From: an uncultured Pedobacter sp.
Lineage (GTDB): Bacteria; Bacteroidota; Bacteroidia; Sphingobacteriales; Sphingobacteriaceae
Assembly (NCBI RefSeq): GCF_946479715.1
Contig: NZ_CAMLHF010000002.1
Location: 14,034 to 78,033, forward strand
Reading direction: 5' to 3'
Length of the DNA stretch: 64,000 nt
The notes beneath the pieces are model-generated. The model was not told the DNA's origin. It searched no databases and worked only from the letters and a program-made list of their open reading frames with translations. Of the stretch, positions 44,986 through 52,814 are shown in pieces; the first letter of the stretch is position 1; each line of letters opens with the position of its first letter. A program made the translations under genes and the position numbers.

Positions 44986-45744
44986 CTATTTTCTATTAAT
45001 TATAGTACCTGTTGCCTGTGCAGTTGGCATTATCAACATGTCATTTATATTTACATGAGCAGGTCTGCTTACTACAAACCATATTGCTTCAGCAATATCA
45101 TTTGCAACAAGGGGTTCCAACCCATCATAAACCTTTTTTGCTCTACCCTCATCCCCTTTAAACCGAACCTTAGAGAATTCCGTTTCAACCATTCCGGGAT
45201 TTATAGCGGTAACTTTTATGCCATGGGGTAACAAGTCGATTCTCATACTTTTATTTAAAGCGTCTACTGCATGCTTAGTCGCACAATATACATTTCCGTT
45301 AGGATAAACTTCCTTACCAGCAATAGATCCAATATTTACAATATGACCAGATTTCCGGGTAATCATCCAGTTAGAAACTATACGTGTAGTATACAGCAAA
45401 CCTTTAACATTCGTATCAATCATGGTGTCCCAATCATCAATATTACCTTTATCAATAGGATCAAGTCCCTGACTTAAGCCTGCATTATTAATTAAAACAT
45501 CTACTTTCTTCCATTGTTGTGGTAAAGTTTCCAAGCGATAAGATAAATCTTCATTATCCCTTACATCCGCAACTATCTTTTTAACTTCAACGGCATATTT
45601 ATCTTCCAGATGTTTAGATACCTCTGTTAAAAGTTGTTCTCTTCTGCCTAGTAAAACTAAGTTATAACCCTGAGCCGCAAACAAATGCGCACAAGCAGCC
45701 CCAATACCTGAAGTTGCTCCTGTAATTAATGCAATTTTTGACAT
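44986..45744 (-). CDS. Short-chain dehydrogenase/reductase (YdfG-like)
   Basis: NAD(P)-dependent oxidoreductase, 252 residues. Cofactor motif TGATSGIG (8-15), NNAG near residue 87, and the catalytic Ser-Tyr-Lys set (IGSIAGKEVYPNGNVYCATKHAV). It most resembles 3-hydroxy acid dehydrogenases of the YdfG type (Ser, Thr or 3-hydroxypropionate oxidation). The -7 element lies 24 bp upstream. Confidence 0.92.
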   Translation of the reverse strand: MSKIALITGATSGIGAACAHLFAAQGYNLVLLGRREQLLTEVSKHLEDKYAVEVKKIVADVRDNEDLSYRLETLPQQWKKVDVLINNAGLSQGLDPIDKGNIDDWDTMIDTNVKGLLYTTRIVSNWMITRKSGHIVNIGSIAGKEVYPNGNVYCATKHAVDALNKSMRIDLLPHGIKVTAINPGMVETEFSKVRFKGDEGRAKKVYDGLEPLVANDIAEAIWFVVSRPAHVNINDMLIMPTAQATGTIINRK

Positions 45745-45767
45745 CCCTGATTTTATTGATTATTAAG

Positions 45768-45775
45768 CAAAGCTA
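45768..45775 (-). promoter_or_regulatory. Candidate -7 element for the SDR-YqeY genes
   Basis: TAGCTTTG on the minus strand, exact TAnnTTTG match, start codon 24 bp downstream. The nearest TTTG upstream is 25 bp away, longer than usual. Confidence 0.4.
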
Positions 45776-45795
45776 TAATTTTTTTAACAGTAGCA

Positions 45796-46527
45796 TTACT
45801 CAAAAAATAAACTGAATGTCACATGACGCAGCATTAATTTATCAATTGGATAAGAGTAGCGATTAGGTTCATCCTTTAAAACACTATTGAAGGAGTAGGA
45901 TAACTTAATCTCTGGAGACATTTTAAAATATTCGAAATAGAGGTCAAAACCCAATCCGGCTTCATATGAGAGATAGTTGCGCACATTATTCAGCATCTTT
46001 TCTCCCGGGTCAGTTATATTCGCATTATTTGTTTTTTTCTTTGATGAAATATCCATTGAATATTTAGCTCCTCCGATCATGTAAGCTCTAAAATTATTCC
46101 TCCTATCTGATTTCAGCTTTATCCCAAGGGGAAACTCTACCAGTGTTGAAGATATTTTCCGTTCAACATTATCCTTAAGTTCGTCATGGTGATATGTTAG
46201 TATCCTATCATTAAATACCAATATTGGTGTAAATCGTAGATCAGCATTTTCGATCAGCCGTTTATTTACAACAAAGCCAATTCCAAAACCAGGGGAAGAA
46301 TCAGAGGATATTCCAGTTAACCCAGGTGCTACCTGACCGGGATCCATATCTTTATTATAAGGTTCTCTCCAATCTGGTCTCTTTAAAATCTTATACTCTG
46401 ATGAAAGGTACTGAAATGTAAATCCGAAATGGAGATTGGAATCATCTACCCCACCTCCCCAATTTTGGGCTCTGGCCGACACACATGCAAATAAGCATAA
46501 AATAAGCAAGCCTGATTTTATTTTCAT
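45796..46527 (-). CDS. porT: PorT-family outer-membrane protein of the type IX secretion system
   Basis: A 243-residue beta-barrel protein: signal peptide to residue 20 (CVSARAQ), NWGGGVDDSNLHFGFTFQYL at the mature N terminus, and a final aromatic residue (HVTFSLFFE). This matches the PorT/SprT family needed for T9SS protein export in Porphyromonas and Flavobacterium, where the gene often lies beside ubiE as it does here (4-bp overlap). The sorting-domain protein at 54979 is consistent with a working T9SS in this organism. Confidence 0.88.
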   Translation of the reverse strand: MKIKSGLLILCLFACVSARAQNWGGGVDDSNLHFGFTFQYLSSEYKILKRPDWREPYNKDMDPGQVAPGLTGISSDSSPGFGIGFVVNKRLIENADLRFTPILVFNDRILTYHHDELKDNVERKISSTLVEFPLGIKLKSDRRNNFRAYMIGGAKYSMDISSKKKTNNANITDPGEKMLNNVRNYLSYEAGLGFDLYFEYFKMSPEIKLSYSFNSVLKDEPNRYSYPIDKLMLRHVTFSLFFE

Positions 46528-47255
46528 TTGATCCCAGTATAAATTGCACTTATACCAAACGTAAGACGCCTGTCTTTGGTGTTTGTAAAACCAACCTTAT
46601 TCATTAAACTGGTAAACTCCTCACCATCCGGGAATGCGGCTACAGATTCCGGCAAATAGCAGTAAGCTCTGTTATCTTTAGAAAATAGCTTACCAAGCAT
46701 TGGTGTGACATGTTTAAAGTAAAAATTATACCCCTGTTTAATCGGAAATTTTCTGGGTTTAGAAAATTCAAGTATCACAATTTTACCTCCTGGTTTCAAA
46801 ACCCTGTACATATCTGCAAGTCCTTTCTCCAGGTTTTCGTAATTCCTTACACCAAAAGCTACAGTTATCGCATCAAAATGATCATTACTAAAATGTAATC
46901 CCTCCGAATCCCCTGTCTGAACAGAAAAAACATGCTGTAAATTCCTATCCTGAATCTTCTTACGCGCAACATCAAGCATGCCTTCAGAAATATCTACTCC
47001 AATAATTTTCTCAGGTGCTAAAATTTTTATTGCCTCAAAAGCAAAGTCACCTGTACCAGTTGCCACATCAAGCATGATGCGGGGTTTGATAGATTTAAGT
47101 TCCCTTATTGCCTTTTTACGCCATATAATATCAATACCTAAGGACATAAAATGATTTAAAAAATCATAAGTTCCTGATATATTATTAAACATGCTGGCAA
47201 CTTGTTCCTTCTTTGTTGCCGTTTCAGATTGGTATGGTGTGATGTTTTCGTTCAT
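46524..47255 (-). CDS. ubiE: Demethylmenaquinone methyltransferase (MenG/UbiE)
   Basis: SAM-dependent C-methylation finishing menaquinone synthesis. The 243 residues have the family motifs YDFLNHFMSLGIDIIWRKKAI, LDVATGTGDFA (SAM motif I), GVDISEGMLDVARKK, and AFGVRNYENLEKGL. ATG at 47253-47255 chosen over a TTG four codons upstream, since the -7 element TATCTTTG lies across that position. The UbiA-type prenyltransferase at 47947 may serve the same pathway. Confidence 0.95.
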   Translation of the reverse strand: MNENITPYQSETATKKEQVASMFNNISGTYDFLNHFMSLGIDIIWRKKAIRELKSIKPRIMLDVATGTGDFAFEAIKILAPEKIIGVDISEGMLDVARKKIQDRNLQHVFSVQTGDSEGLHFSNDHFDAITVAFGVRNYENLEKGLADMYRVLKPGGKIVILEFSKPRKFPIKQGYNFYFKHVTPMLGKLFSKDNRAYCYLPESVAAFPDGEEFTSLMNKVGFTNTKDRRLTFGISAIYTGIK

Positions 47256-47264
47256 GGTACGCAG

Positions 47265-47272
47265 CAAAGATA
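47265..47272 (-). promoter_or_regulatory. Candidate -7 element for ubiE-porT
   Basis: TATCTTTG on the minus strand, only 9 bp from the ubiE ATG, so the transcript may be almost leaderless. Confidence 0.45.
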
Positions 47273-47295
47273 AGTATTGTTGAAAACTAATTTTC

Positions 47296-47303
47296 TACCT
47301 TTG
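47296..47303 (+). promoter_or_regulatory. Candidate -7 element for engB
   Basis: TACCTTTG, exact match, ending 4 bp before the engB ATG; a TTG lies 16 bp upstream. The predicted transcription start would coincide with the start codon, suggesting a leaderless mRNA. Confidence 0.45.
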
Positions 47304-47307
47304 TCAA

Positions 47308-47937
47308 ATGATTATAAAATCAGCAACATTTATTTGTAGTAATACAAAGGTTTCAGCACTGCCTGTTGCCAATATGCCGGAGTATGCATTTATTGGACGT
47401 TCAAACGTTGGAAAATCCTCGTTAATCAACATGCTTGTTAATCAGCATGGATTAGCAAAAACCTCACAAAGGCCAGGGAAAACCCAATTAATTAACCATT
47501 TCCTGATTAATGAGAAGTGGTATATTGTAGATTTACCCGGCTATGGCTACGCCAAAGTATCAAAAAGCAGTCGCGAGAATTGGGAAAAATTTATACGAAA
47601 TTACATCACAAAGCGTGAGAGCCTACAATGTGTTTTTGTATTAATAGATAGCAGGCTTGAACCACAAAAAATAGATCTTGAATTTTGCTGCTGGATGGGA
47701 GAGATTCAAATTCCTTTTGCACTTGTTTTTACCAAAGCAGATAAACAAAGCGCAGTAAAAACCGATCAGAATGTTTCGGCATTTAAAAAAGCACTAAAAG
47801 GATGGTTTGAAGAAATCCCTCCGTACTTTGTGACTTCTGCAGAGAAAGGTACCGGTAGAGATCAGATTTTAGATTTTATTGATCAGGTTAACCTGGATTT
47901 TGTAATGCCCATTTTAACCCCTAAAGAAGATTTTTAA
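47308..47937 (+). CDS. engB: Ribosome biogenesis GTP-binding protein YsxC/EngB
   Basis: GTPase of 50S subunit assembly, 209 residues. G1 GRSNVGKSS (about 31-39), switch threonine in KTQLINHF, G3 DLPGYGYAK, G4 TKAD, G5 TSAEKGTG. No Shine-Dalgarno sequence before the ATG, in keeping with a promoter that abuts it. Divergent from ubiE across 52 bp; followed by the prenyltransferase gene after 9 bp. Confidence 0.95.
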   Translation: MIIKSATFICSNTKVSALPVANMPEYAFIGRSNVGKSSLINMLVNQHGLAKTSQRPGKTQLINHFLINEKWYIVDLPGYGYAKVSKSSRENWEKFIRNYITKRESLQCVFVLIDSRLEPQKIDLEFCCWMGEIQIPFALVFTKADKQSAVKTDQNVSAFKKALKGWFEEIPPYFVTSAEKGTGRDQILDFIDQVNLDFVMPILTPKEDF

Positions 47938-47946
47938 TAAAAGTTA

Positions 47947-48813
47947 ATGAAAAAGTATTTTTCACTGGTATTATTTGCCCACTCTATTTTTGCTTTACCA
48001 TTTGCACTGATAGGCTTTTTTCTTGGGGTAACTACTACCCCAAATCCATTTAACTGGCTACTGTTGGCATTGGTATTACTGTGCATGGTTTTTGCTCGAA
48101 ATGCCGCCATGGCCTTTAACAGGTATCTCGACAGAAACATAGATGCAAAAAATCCCCGAACTCAAATGAGGGACATCCCTGCTGGCAAAATATCTGCTAA
48201 CGAAGCATTAATATTTGTAATTATTAACTGTGTTCTTTTCATTACCACTACTGCCTTCATTAACAGCCTTTGCTTTTATCTTTCGCCTGTGGCCCTCTTT
48301 GTAGTCCTATTTTACAGTTACACAAAAAGATTTACAGCATTGTGCCATATGGTACTAGGCCTGGGGCTTTCCCTTGCTCCCATTGGAGCCTACATTGCAG
48401 TAACCGGAGCATTCAACATCGTTCCTGTTCTTTATTCGTTTGCAGTGTTGTTCTGGGTTAGCGGATTTGATATCATATATGCCTTACAGGATGAAGATTT
48501 TGACAGAAATGAAAAACTACATTCTATCCCGGCAGCAATGGGAATCAAAAATGCCTTAAACCTTTCTGTAGTATTGCATGTTTTTTCTGCATTTTGCGTA
48601 ATCCTGCCGGTAATGTTTACTACATTCAGCTGGGTTTATTATGTAGGTGTGGCATTCTTTTGCTTCATGCTAACTTATCAGCACTTACTTGTAAAACCTA
48701 ACGACATCAGTAAAGTAAATAAAGCATTTGCCACAACAAATGGTTTTGCTTCAGTAATATTTGCCATTTGCTTTTTAATTGACGCCTTCTTAAGAACCAA
48801 TTTTAATTTCTAA
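47947..48813 (+). CDS. UbiA-family prenyltransferase (menaquinone-type, UbiA/MqnP-like)
   Basis: Integral membrane aromatic prenyltransferase, 288 residues, about nine helices. The two Asp-rich metal-diphosphate motifs are NRYLDRNIDAKN (about 57-68) and DEDFDRNEK (about 180-188). The sequence pattern (KIKFSHSIFALPFA-type start, here LFAHSIFALPFAL) is that of the 4-hydroxybenzoate polyprenyltransferase branch, used in the futalosine pathway as MqnP. No classical men genes are in view, so the pathway stays open. Confidence 0.88.
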   Translation: MKKYFSLVLFAHSIFALPFALIGFFLGVTTTPNPFNWLLLALVLLCMVFARNAAMAFNRYLDRNIDAKNPRTQMRDIPAGKISANEALIFVIINCVLFITTTAFINSLCFYLSPVALFVVLFYSYTKRFTALCHMVLGLGLSLAPIGAYIAVTGAFNIVPVLYSFAVLFWVSGFDIIYALQDEDFDRNEKLHSIPAAMGIKNALNLSVVLHVFSAFCVILPVMFTTFSWVYYVGVAFFCFMLTYQHLLVKPNDISKVNKAFATTNGFASVIFAICFLIDAFLRTNFNF

Positions 48814-48815
48814 CT

Positions 48816-50531
48816 ATGATTAACCTTACCATACCTAAAAAGAAAAGAATCTATATCCCTCAAAATCTGGAAATGAAATGGGACAATCTTGAACCCATAC
48901 TTAATGAGCTATTGGGTCGTCCTATAGATAATGTAAATGATTTAGAACAATGGTTAAAGGACAAAAGCGAATTAGAGGCTGCTCTTGAAGAGGATTTTGC
49001 ATGGCGATATATTAAAATGAGCTGTGATACTGCTAATGAAACCTTAGTAAAAGATTTTCAATATTTTGCTACCGAAATTGAACCTAAAATTTCGCCAATT
49101 GCAAATCAGCTTAACCAGAAATTTAACGATAGCCCGTTTATTGATGAACTGGACCATGATAAATATTTTGTCTACATCAGAGCAATCAGAAAAGCATTAG
49201 AGATTTATCGCGAAGAAAATGTAGAGCTCTTAACTAAGCTTCAGGTAACTCAGCAAAAGTATCAAGCCATTACCGGAGCAATGAGCGTGATGATCAACGA
49301 CCAGGAATATACCCTGGAACAAGCAGCCAACTTTGTTAAAGATACAGATAGAAGTGTAAGACAACAGGCATGGGAAACCATACAACAACGTCGCCTTGTA
49401 AATAAAGATGAGTTAAACATTTTGTTTGATGAACTGATTGTTATGCGCCATCAGGTAGCAGTAAATGCTGGTTTCGAGAACTACCGTGATTATATGTTCC
49501 AAGCGCTTGGCCGTTTTGATTATACGCCTCAGGATTGTTACCATTTTCATGAGGCCATAGAAAAACAAATTGTTCCGATTCTAAAGGAACAAGCAGAAAA
49601 AAGAGCTGAGCTGCTTGGAATTGATGAATTAAAGCCATGGGACATGGAGGTAAGTACCACTGGAAAACCAGCTTTAAAACCTTTTAAAGATGGAAAAGAG
49701 TTGATTGATAAAAGTATCGACTGCTTTAATGCAATTAACCCTAAATTAGGCCAGATGCTTTCTATTATGAAAGCTAATAATCTTTTTGATGTAGAAAGCA
49801 GAAAAGGAAAAGCACCGGGTGGTTATAACTACCCTCTTGCAGAAACAGGTGCACCTTTTATTTTCATGAACTCTGCCAATTCACTAAGAGACCTAACTAC
49901 TATGGTTCATGAAGGTGGCCATGCTATACATACCTTCCTTACTGCAGATCTGGAATTAAATGACTTTAAACATTGTCCTTCGGAAGTTGCAGAACTTGCT
50001 TCAATGAGCATGGAACTCATTTCAATGGACAACTGGGGCATCTATTTTGATAACGAAGAGGATCTCATCAGGGCAAAAAAAGAACAGCTTGCTGATGTGC
50101 TAAAAACCTTGCCATGGGTTGCTGTTATAGATCAGTTCCAACATTGGATTTATACCAATTCAGGTCATAATGCAGCTGACAGAGAAGAAGCCTTTAAACA
50201 AATATATACCCGTTTTGGCAGTGGATTTGCTAACTGGGATGGCCTGGAACAAGAGTTTGGCAATGTTTGGCAAAAACAACTGCATCTTTTTGAAGTCCCT
50301 TTCTATTATATTGAATATGCTATTGCACAATTAGGAGCGATAGCGATCTGGAAAAATTATAAAGAAAATCCTGAACAAGCATTGGAACAATACCTTGCAG
50401 CACTATCGTTAGGATATACCAAACCCATCAATGAAATTTACGAAACAGCAGGAATTAAATTTGATTTCAGCTTAAACTACATTGAAGAGCTGGCATCATT
50501 TGTAAAAGATGAATTGCATAAATTAGGCTAA
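48816..50531 (+). CDS. M3-family oligoendopeptidase (PepF-like)
   Basis: Cytoplasmic zinc metallopeptidase, 571 residues, no signal peptide. The zinc motif HEGGH (HExxH class) lies at about residue 366, with the third ligand Glu in ELASMSMELIS. N-terminal helical domain (1-180) as in oligoendopeptidase F. Starts 2 bp after the prenyltransferase stop, so co-transcribed; the functional link is unclear. Confidence 0.93.
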   Translation: MINLTIPKKKRIYIPQNLEMKWDNLEPILNELLGRPIDNVNDLEQWLKDKSELEAALEEDFAWRYIKMSCDTANETLVKDFQYFATEIEPKISPIANQLNQKFNDSPFIDELDHDKYFVYIRAIRKALEIYREENVELLTKLQVTQQKYQAITGAMSVMINDQEYTLEQAANFVKDTDRSVRQQAWETIQQRRLVNKDELNILFDELIVMRHQVAVNAGFENYRDYMFQALGRFDYTPQDCYHFHEAIEKQIVPILKEQAEKRAELLGIDELKPWDMEVSTTGKPALKPFKDGKELIDKSIDCFNAINPKLGQMLSIMKANNLFDVESRKGKAPGGYNYPLAETGAPFIFMNSANSLRDLTTMVHEGGHAIHTFLTADLELNDFKHCPSEVAELASMSMELISMDNWGIYFDNEEDLIRAKKEQLADVLKTLPWVAVIDQFQHWIYTNSGHNAADREEAFKQIYTRFGSGFANWDGLEQEFGNVWQKQLHLFEVPFYYIEYAIAQLGAIAIWKNYKENPEQALEQYLAALSLGYTKPINEIYETAGIKFDFSLNYIEELASFVKDELHKLG

Positions 50532-50586
50532 GTTTACAACATAATATCTAAGTTTGAATATCAAAACCGAACCTAACCACTAATGT

Positions 50587-52542
50587 ATGTTTGAAAAACT
50601 TTTCAGAAAAAAGTCAATAGCCAAAATATTGGAAGATGCAGAAAAAGGCTATGGTGATCACGGAGCTTCGCTCCATAAAACACTTGGTGTACGGGATTTA
50701 ACGGCTTTCGGTATCGCCGCTATAATTGGGGCAGGCATTTTCAGTACAATTGGCAAAGCCAGTGCTGATGGTGGTCCTGCAGTAATATTCCTTTTTATAT
50801 TTACGGCCATCGCTTGTAGTTTTGCTGCCTTTGCATATGCAGAATTTGCTTCAATGGTTCCTGTATCTGGAAGCGCATATACCTATTCATATGTTGCTTT
50901 TGGCGAACTGGTAGCCTGGATCATTGGATGGTCGCTCATTATGGAATACGCTATTGGGAACATAACTGTTGCAATATCATGGTCCGATTATTTTACAGGA
51001 CTCCTCTCCTCCATACGAATACCTGCATTTGGCATAAATGGCATTCACTTGCCGGATTGGACCACAATGGACTATCTGACCGCATATAATGGTCATGCAC
51101 ATGCCGAAACACTTGTTAACGCAGGAAAAAACTATGCAAATCTGGATGAAGCAACAAGAATAGCAAACAATGCCTGGATAACAGCCCCACAAATTGGAGG
51201 CTTTCATCTTGTAGCAGACTTACCCGCCCTTGGCATTATCATTTTCATTACCTGGCTGGTATATAGAGGCATGAAAGAGTCTAGAAATGCGAGTAACGCA
51301 ATGGTTATAGTAAAACTGGCGGTTATATTACTTGTGCTTGCAGTAGGTGTTTTTTATGTTGACACTGCCAATTGGGATCCCTTTGCTCCGAATGGAGTAT
51401 CAGGAGTATTAAAGGGAGTATCCGCTGTTTTTTTTGCATACATAGGCTTTGATGCCATTTCTACGACCGCTGAAGAATGCAGAAACCCACAAAGAGACTT
51501 ACCAAGGGGAATGATGTGGGCCATTATCATTTGTACAATTCTATATGTGGCAATTGCACTTGTGCTTACAGGAATCGTTAACTTCAAATTACTTGCAGTT
51601 GGCGACCCGCTCGCATTTGTTTTTGATCAGATCGATTTGAAGCTAATGAGCGGAATAATAGCCGTAAGTGCGGTGTTTGCTATGGCAAGTGTGCTTTTAG
51701 TATTTCAAATGGGTCAACCAAGAATATGGATGAGCATGAGTCGGGACGGCCTGCTCCCAAAATCATTTTCAAAAATCCACCCTAAATACCATACACCATC
51801 TTTTGCTACGATTGTAGTGGGCTTTGTGGTGGCAATTCCTTCACTTTTCATGAATCTTACCATTGTAACAGATCTTTGTTCTATTGGTACATTGTTTGCG
51901 TTTGTGCTGGTCTGTGCGGGAGTTCTGGTTTTACAAAACAGGCCGGATATTCAAAGAGGAAAATTCAGAATTCCATATATGAATTCTAAATTCATTGTTC
52001 CTCTTTTATTCATAGGTACATTATTTTTTGGTTTTAGTCTTTACAAAAAAGAAACTACGGCGTTTATTTTCAATACCCCAAGAGTATATGATCCTGTAAG
52101 TTTTATTACTGCTTTAGATGAAACTGAGCTCGGTATAGTTAAAAAAGAAATAGCAATAGCTCAAACTAAAGCTAATCTTATTGAAAAGAACACAGATTCA
52201 GAAGCATATTTAAATCAGTTATCCTCTGAACAGTATGAGCAGTTCATAAACAATTCAGAGCTAGCACAAGAAAAGAAATATGAAAGTGGATGGAAACTCT
52301 TTAAGCATAAAATCCCTATGTGGATTTTCTTTTTTATCTGCCTCGTAATTATTTACTATTGCATCACTAAAAATCTTTCTCTTATCCCTGTTTTGGGCTT
52401 AATAAGCTGTCTTTATATGATGTGTGAATTGGGCATATCCAATTGGATAGGATTTGGGATCTGGTTGATTGTTGGTTTATTTGTCTATTTCCTATATGGC
52501 TTTAAGCACAGCAAACTCAGACTTAAAGAAAACAACGTATAA
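50587..52542 (+). CDS. APC-family permease with two hydrophilic insertions
   Basis: A 651-residue carrier related to the permease at 24544 (shared IGAGIFS, GSAYTYSYVAFGELVAWIIGW and FFAYIGFDAISTTAEE) but larger. Two polar segments are inserted: about residues 145-207, between early membrane helices, and about 487-575, before the last two helices. The second is Glu/Lys/Gln-rich and probably helical. The transport core looks intact, cationic-amino-acid type. The insertions have no recognised domain. Terminator directly downstream. Confidence 0.9.
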   Translation: MFEKLFRKKSIAKILEDAEKGYGDHGASLHKTLGVRDLTAFGIAAIIGAGIFSTIGKASADGGPAVIFLFIFTAIACSFAAFAYAEFASMVPVSGSAYTYSYVAFGELVAWIIGWSLIMEYAIGNITVAISWSDYFTGLLSSIRIPAFGINGIHLPDWTTMDYLTAYNGHAHAETLVNAGKNYANLDEATRIANNAWITAPQIGGFHLVADLPALGIIIFITWLVYRGMKESRNASNAMVIVKLAVILLVLAVGVFYVDTANWDPFAPNGVSGVLKGVSAVFFAYIGFDAISTTAEECRNPQRDLPRGMMWAIIICTILYVAIALVLTGIVNFKLLAVGDPLAFVFDQIDLKLMSGIIAVSAVFAMASVLLVFQMGQPRIWMSMSRDGLLPKSFSKIHPKYHTPSFATIVVGFVVAIPSLFMNLTIVTDLCSIGTLFAFVLVCAGVLVLQNRPDIQRGKFRIPYMNSKFIVPLLFIGTLFFGFSLYKKETTAFIFNTPRVYDPVSFITALDETELGIVKKEIAIAQTKANLIEKNTDSEAYLNQLSSEQYEQFINNSELAQEKKYESGWKLFKHKIPMWIFFFICLVIIYYCITKNLSLIPVLGLISCLYMMCELGISNWIGFGIWLIVGLFVYFLYGFKHSKLRLKENNV

Positions 52543-52544
52543 CT

Positions 52545-52572
52545 AAAAAGGGCTGCAATTGCGGCCTTTTTT
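52545..52572. terminator. Intrinsic terminator after the permease
   Basis: A5-GGGCTGC-AATT-GCGGCCT-T5: a 7-bp stem with two G-T wobbles, starting 2 bp after the stop codon. Confidence 0.75.
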
Positions 52573-52701
52573 ATTACCCCTACTTTCTTAAACTGTAGAA
52601 AATATTGCCCAACGACACAATATTTTCAAAATAAAAAAATATTTATTAAAAATAATTCCACAATTTGAGAATATATCTCTACATTTATAATTATAAAAAA
52701 C

Positions 52702-52808
52702 AAATGGTACTCAAGGACTTGAATACCATTTAAATTGCCCTCCTAATTATCCCTATAATTGTCTGGTTGGAAGGCCGACAATAGAGGCTCCTCCCCGGAG
52801 CCTTTTTT
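52702..52808 (+). ncRNA. Candidate structured small RNA with its own terminator
   Basis: Between the terminated permease and the convergent kup gene lie three hairpins in a row on the plus strand. One is 52702-52731 (AAATGGTA/TACCATTT plus an inner TCAA/TTGA). The second is 52758-52782 (ATTGTC/GACAAT extended by GG/CC). The third, 52785-52808, is GGCTCC-TCCCC-GGAGCC with T6, a strong plus-strand terminator. The permease already has a terminator at 52572, so this one implies a separate transcript. TACATTTA (52680-52687) is a 7/8 match to the -7 element. CCCTCCT (52738-52744) and the terminator's CTCCTCC could pair with Shine-Dalgarno-like sequences. Confidence 0.5.
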
Positions 52809-52814
52809 GTGCAA

